Below, in pieces: positions 61,878 through 64,000 of a stretch of 64,000 nucleotides of DNA. Made by a program: the position numbers and the translations under genes. The stretch's first letter is position 1. Each line of letters begins with the position of its first letter. The notes beneath the pieces were generated by a model that worked only from the letters and a program-made list of their open reading frames with translations, was not told the DNA's origin and did no database searches. This DNA comes from Streptomyces echinatus. GTDB taxonomy: Bacteria; Actinomycetota; Actinomycetes; Streptomycetales; Streptomycetaceae. The stretch is taken from NCBI RefSeq assembly GCF_014203595.1, contig NZ_JACHJK010000016.1, positions 1 to 64,000 on the forward strand. The letters run 5' to 3'.

Positions 61878-63043
61878 GGCAGCTCCTTCAGGCCCAGGTC
61901 GGTCAGCAGGTCGCGGGCGAGGGCGAGTTCGGCGGCGATGCCGTCGGCGAGCCGGTCCCGGCCGCGAGGGCGCAGGCCGGGCGGGAGCGCCTGCCAGGTG
62001 TACGTCTCGACCTCCAGATGGCGGGTGAGCGGGCGGGGTCCGCCGACGAGGCGGGTGAGCGCGGCGCGGAGCACCGGGAGGGTGGCGGTCAGCGGACCGT
62101 CGGGGCCGGCGTGCAGGGGGACGTGGAAGTGGGCGCGCCACGGTGCCGTCACGGGGAGGGCGTCGCCGCTCAGGGCCTCGGGCAGGTCGTCGGTGCCGCG
62201 CGGGCCGGCGGGGGTGACGGTGCGGGTCTGGTGCAGGAAGCGGGGCTCGGCGAACGCGGCCAGGGCGTCCCGGACTTCGGGGCGGCCGGGGTGTTCCGCG
62301 TGCAGGGCGGCCGACAGCTGCGACTTCACGACGGGTATCCGTGCGGTGGCGAGGGCGTCCAGTGCGGTCCGCGGGTCCTCGAAGGACGTGGCGAGGTGGC
62401 AGGTGTCGACGCAGACGCCGATGCGGGGGTGGTCCACGGCGGTGAGCGGGGCCAGGGCGTCCTGGGTGGTCTCGACGGTGCAGCCGGGCTCGGGTTCCAG
62501 GCCGATGCGGATGGAGCGGCCCGTCAGCTCCGCGAGCGCGTCCAGGCGTGCGCCGAGGGTGCGCAGGGCCTCGTGTCCCGTGCGGGCGCGTTCGGCGGTC
62601 CAGGTGGTGCGCCATCCCAGCGGCAGGGTGGAGACGCTGCCCTCGGTGACGTCGTCGGGCAGCAGCGCGCCGAGGATCCGGGCCAGCGCGGTGGTGTACT
62701 CCAGGCGCTCGGGATCCGCCCAGTCCGGCCGGTACACACGGTACTTGACCTCGTCGGAGCCGAAGCCCTCGTAGGGGAAACCGTTGAGGGTGACGACCTC
62801 CAGGCCGCGCCGGTCGAGTTCCCCGCGCAGCGTGCGCAGCGCGGACGGGTCGGTGTCCACGGCGCGGGCGGCGTCGTGGGCGAGCCACAGGCCGATGCCG
62901 AGGCGGTCGCGGCCGAGCCGGCGCCGTACCGGCTCGCAGTGGTCGCGCAGTTGGGCGAGGACGCCGTCGAGGGTCTCGGCGGGGTGGACGTTCGTGCAGT
63001 AGGCGAGGTGGACGGTCGTGCCGTCCGGATGCCGGAAGCGCAT
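61874..63043 (-). CDS. eboE: EboE-like metabolite traffic protein (TIM-barrel)
   Basis: This is a 389-residue xylose-isomerase-like TIM-barrel protein matching the EboE family: FRHPDGTTVHLAYCTNVHPAE at the N-terminus, VVTLNGFPYEGFG, STLPLGWRTTW, LEPEPGCTVETT, and VCVDTCHLATSFE. It is soluble and cytoplasmic. Ebo clusters are tied to moving precursors across the membrane (scytonemin in cyanobacteria) and occur in many actinobacteria without known product. It sits three bases after the TatD-like gene. Confidence 0.8.
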   Translation of the reverse strand: MRFRHPDGTTVHLAYCTNVHPAETLDGVLAQLRDHCEPVRRRLGRDRLGIGLWLAHDAARAVDTDPSALRTLRGELDRRGLEVVTLNGFPYEGFGSDEVKYRVYRPDWADPERLEYTTALARILGALLPDDVTEGSVSTLPLGWRTTWTAERARTGHEALRTLGARLDALAELTGRSIRIGLEPEPGCTVETTQDALAPLTAVDHPRIGVCVDTCHLATSFEDPRTALDALATARIPVVKSQLSAALHAEHPGRPEVRDALAAFAEPRFLHQTRTVTPAGPRGTDDLPEALSGDALPVTAPWRAHFHVPLHAGPDGPLTATLPVLRAALTRLVGGPRPLTRHLEVETYTWQALPPGLRPRGRDRLADGIAAELALARDLLTDLGLKELP

Positions 63044-63046
63044 CCC

Positions 63047-63895
63047 TCACTCACCGCCACGGGCCAGGGAGTTGCCCTCGTGGGTGGCGTCCGGCGGGGC
63101 CACGTCGAGGTCCAGACGTCCGCTGAGCCCGTAGAAGGCGACCGGGTTGCGCCACAGGACCCGGTCGACGTCGTCCTCGGTGAAGCCCTCGGCCAGCATC
63201 AGGTCGGCCACCGCGCGGGTCTTCAGCGGATCGCTGCGGCCCCAGTCGGCCGCGGAGTTGACGAGCACCTTCTCCGGCCCGTACGCGCGCAGGATCTCGA
63301 CCATCCGCCGCTCGTCCATCTTGGTGTCGGGATAGACGGAGAACCCGAGCCAGCAGCCGCTGTCCTTGGCCTCCTCGACGGTCGTCTCGTTGAGGTGGTC
63401 GACCAGGACCCGGTCCATGGGCAGGGCGGACTCGCGGACGGCGTCGAGGGTGCGGCGCAGGCCCGCGAGCTTGTCGCGGTGCGGGGTGTGCACGAGGGCG
63501 GGCAGGCCGTGGTCGGTGGCGAGCTGGAGCTGTGCCGCGAGGGCCTTGTCCTCGGCGGGGGTCATCGAGTCGTAGCCGATCTCCCCGACCGCGACGACCT
63601 GGTCCTTGACGAGATAGCGGGGCAGTTCGTCCAGGACGGCGGCACAGCGCGGGTCGTTGGCCTCCTTCGGGTTGAGGGCGAGCGTGCAGTGGTGGGCGAT
63701 GCCGTGCTGGGCGGCGCGGAACGGCTCCCAGCCGAGCAGGGAGTCGAAGTAGTCGAGGAAGGAGGCGGGTGAGGTGCGGGGCTGGCCGAGCCAGAAGGAG
63801 GGCTCCACCAGCGCGCGGATGCCGGCGGCCCGCATGGCCTGGTAGTCGTCGGTGGTCCGGGAGGTCATGTGGATGTGGGGGTCGAACAGGCGCAT
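63047..63895 (-). CDS. EboB-like TatD-family metal hydrolase
   Basis: This is a 282-residue TatD-type amidohydrolase-fold protein. The HxH motif lies at His7 and His9 (FDPHIHMTSR). Other ligands are VAVGEIGYDSM (Glu), LVHTPHRDKLAG (His), VLVDHLNETT (His) and VNSAADWGRSD (Asp). The complete metal set suggests an active hydrolase. In ebo clusters this is the EboB position. It overlaps the upstream gene by one codon at ATGA and is followed at three bases by EboE. Confidence 0.8.
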   Translation of the reverse strand: MRLFDPHIHMTSRTTDDYQAMRAAGIRALVEPSFWLGQPRTSPASFLDYFDSLLGWEPFRAAQHGIAHHCTLALNPKEANDPRCAAVLDELPRYLVKDQVVAVGEIGYDSMTPAEDKALAAQLQLATDHGLPALVHTPHRDKLAGLRRTLDAVRESALPMDRVLVDHLNETTVEEAKDSGCWLGFSVYPDTKMDERRMVEILRAYGPEKVLVNSAADWGRSDPLKTRAVADLMLAEGFTEDDVDRVLWRNPVAFYGLSGRLDLDVAPPDATHEGNSLARGGE

Positions 63896-64000
63896 CAGGA
63901 CTCCTTGCGGGTCTCCGGGCCGGCCAGGGCCAGCACGCGGTACAGGCCGCTGGGCACGGGACGGTCGGCCGCGGTGCGTTCGGCCGCGAAGTCGGTGAGC
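63895..64000 (-). CDS. Partial ebo-type protein, C-terminal end (probably EboA-like)
   Basis: Only the last 34 residues are visible: FAAERTAADRPVPSGLYRV and a tail ending KES. The stop codon overlaps the start of the EboB-like gene (ATGA), so it is the preceding operon gene. The sequence resembles the end of EboA-family proteins more than a membrane prenyltransferase, as it lacks hydrophobic helices. The call is tentative. Confidence 0.45.
   Translation of the reverse strand, partial: LTDFAAERTAADRPVPSGLYRVLALAGPETRKES

Overview
The window is about 64 kb of very GC-rich actinobacterial DNA. Codon third positions are strongly G/C, GTG starts are common, and secreted proteins carry Tat or Sec signals. 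A chaplin, an AraC/ANTAR/CGNR regulator set, an RsbRST stress module and the senR-senS-hbpS / furS-cpeB redox block point to Streptomyces. It reads as an accessory or arm region: decayed genes and an insertion element at the left, then blocks of redox, stress, secreted-hydrolase and metabolite genes. No rRNA, tRNA or CRISPR was recognised.

Region 1-8951 is a decay zone. It holds a sigma-factor fragment, a frameshifted FlgD-Ig remnant, a zinc-ribbon gene broken by one extra T, and an amidohydrolase lacking its N-terminus. Scattered between them are intact genes: a Tat-exported NlpC/P60 protein, an APH-like kinase, a small Cys-rich protein, a VOC protein and a conserved hypothetical. The zone ends in a 2.1 kb IS630-type element whose inverted repeats enclose both a twice-frameshifted transposase and a SAM methyltransferase.

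Region 8962-11970 is a class A beta-lactamase divergent from a LysR regulator and a translationally coupled SxxK/SDN/KTG protein, the blaL-blaA-blaB arrangement described in S. cacaoi. Region 12060-18129 carries a DUF3052 gene, then senR, senS and hbpS, with a perfect 26-bp palindrome between the divergent senS and hbpS. After a strong terminator come the convergent catalase-peroxidase and furS, which appears to have a leaderless promoter. Region 18241-23246 has a secreted TIM-barrel protein, a coiled-coil protein just upstream of ku, and a membrane acyltransferase.

Region 23881-28306 is a five-gene, mostly overlapping partner-switching operon (RsbR, RsbS, RsbT, an ATPase-phosphatase and a GAF-PP2C phosphatase). 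It is followed by a chaplin, the large catalase KatE, an Orn/Lys/Arg-type decarboxylase, and divergent ANTAR and AraC genes. Region 34569-46764 is mixed: a discoidin/beta-helix secreted protein, an IMPase-like protein with Cys in its metal motif, a ricin-domain secreted protein, an FAD monooxygenase, a SPOR/NAGPA protein, Ppx/GppA, a small protein with a CGNR regulator, and an exported epoxide-hydrolase-like protein behind a promoter covered by dyads.

Region 47487-54190 encodes secreted polysaccharide enzymes: GH31, a GH18 chitinase behind two DasR-type boxes, a PL7 alginate lyase, a small secreted protein and an SMP-30-like propeller. Pyruvate carboxylase and a second APH-like kinase follow. 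The right edge (59331-64000, minus strand) is an ebo-type metabolite-traffic operon: a partial EboA-like end, EboB-like TatD, EboE, EboF-like phosphatase, plus a Tat-exported sugar isomerase/epimerase homologue.
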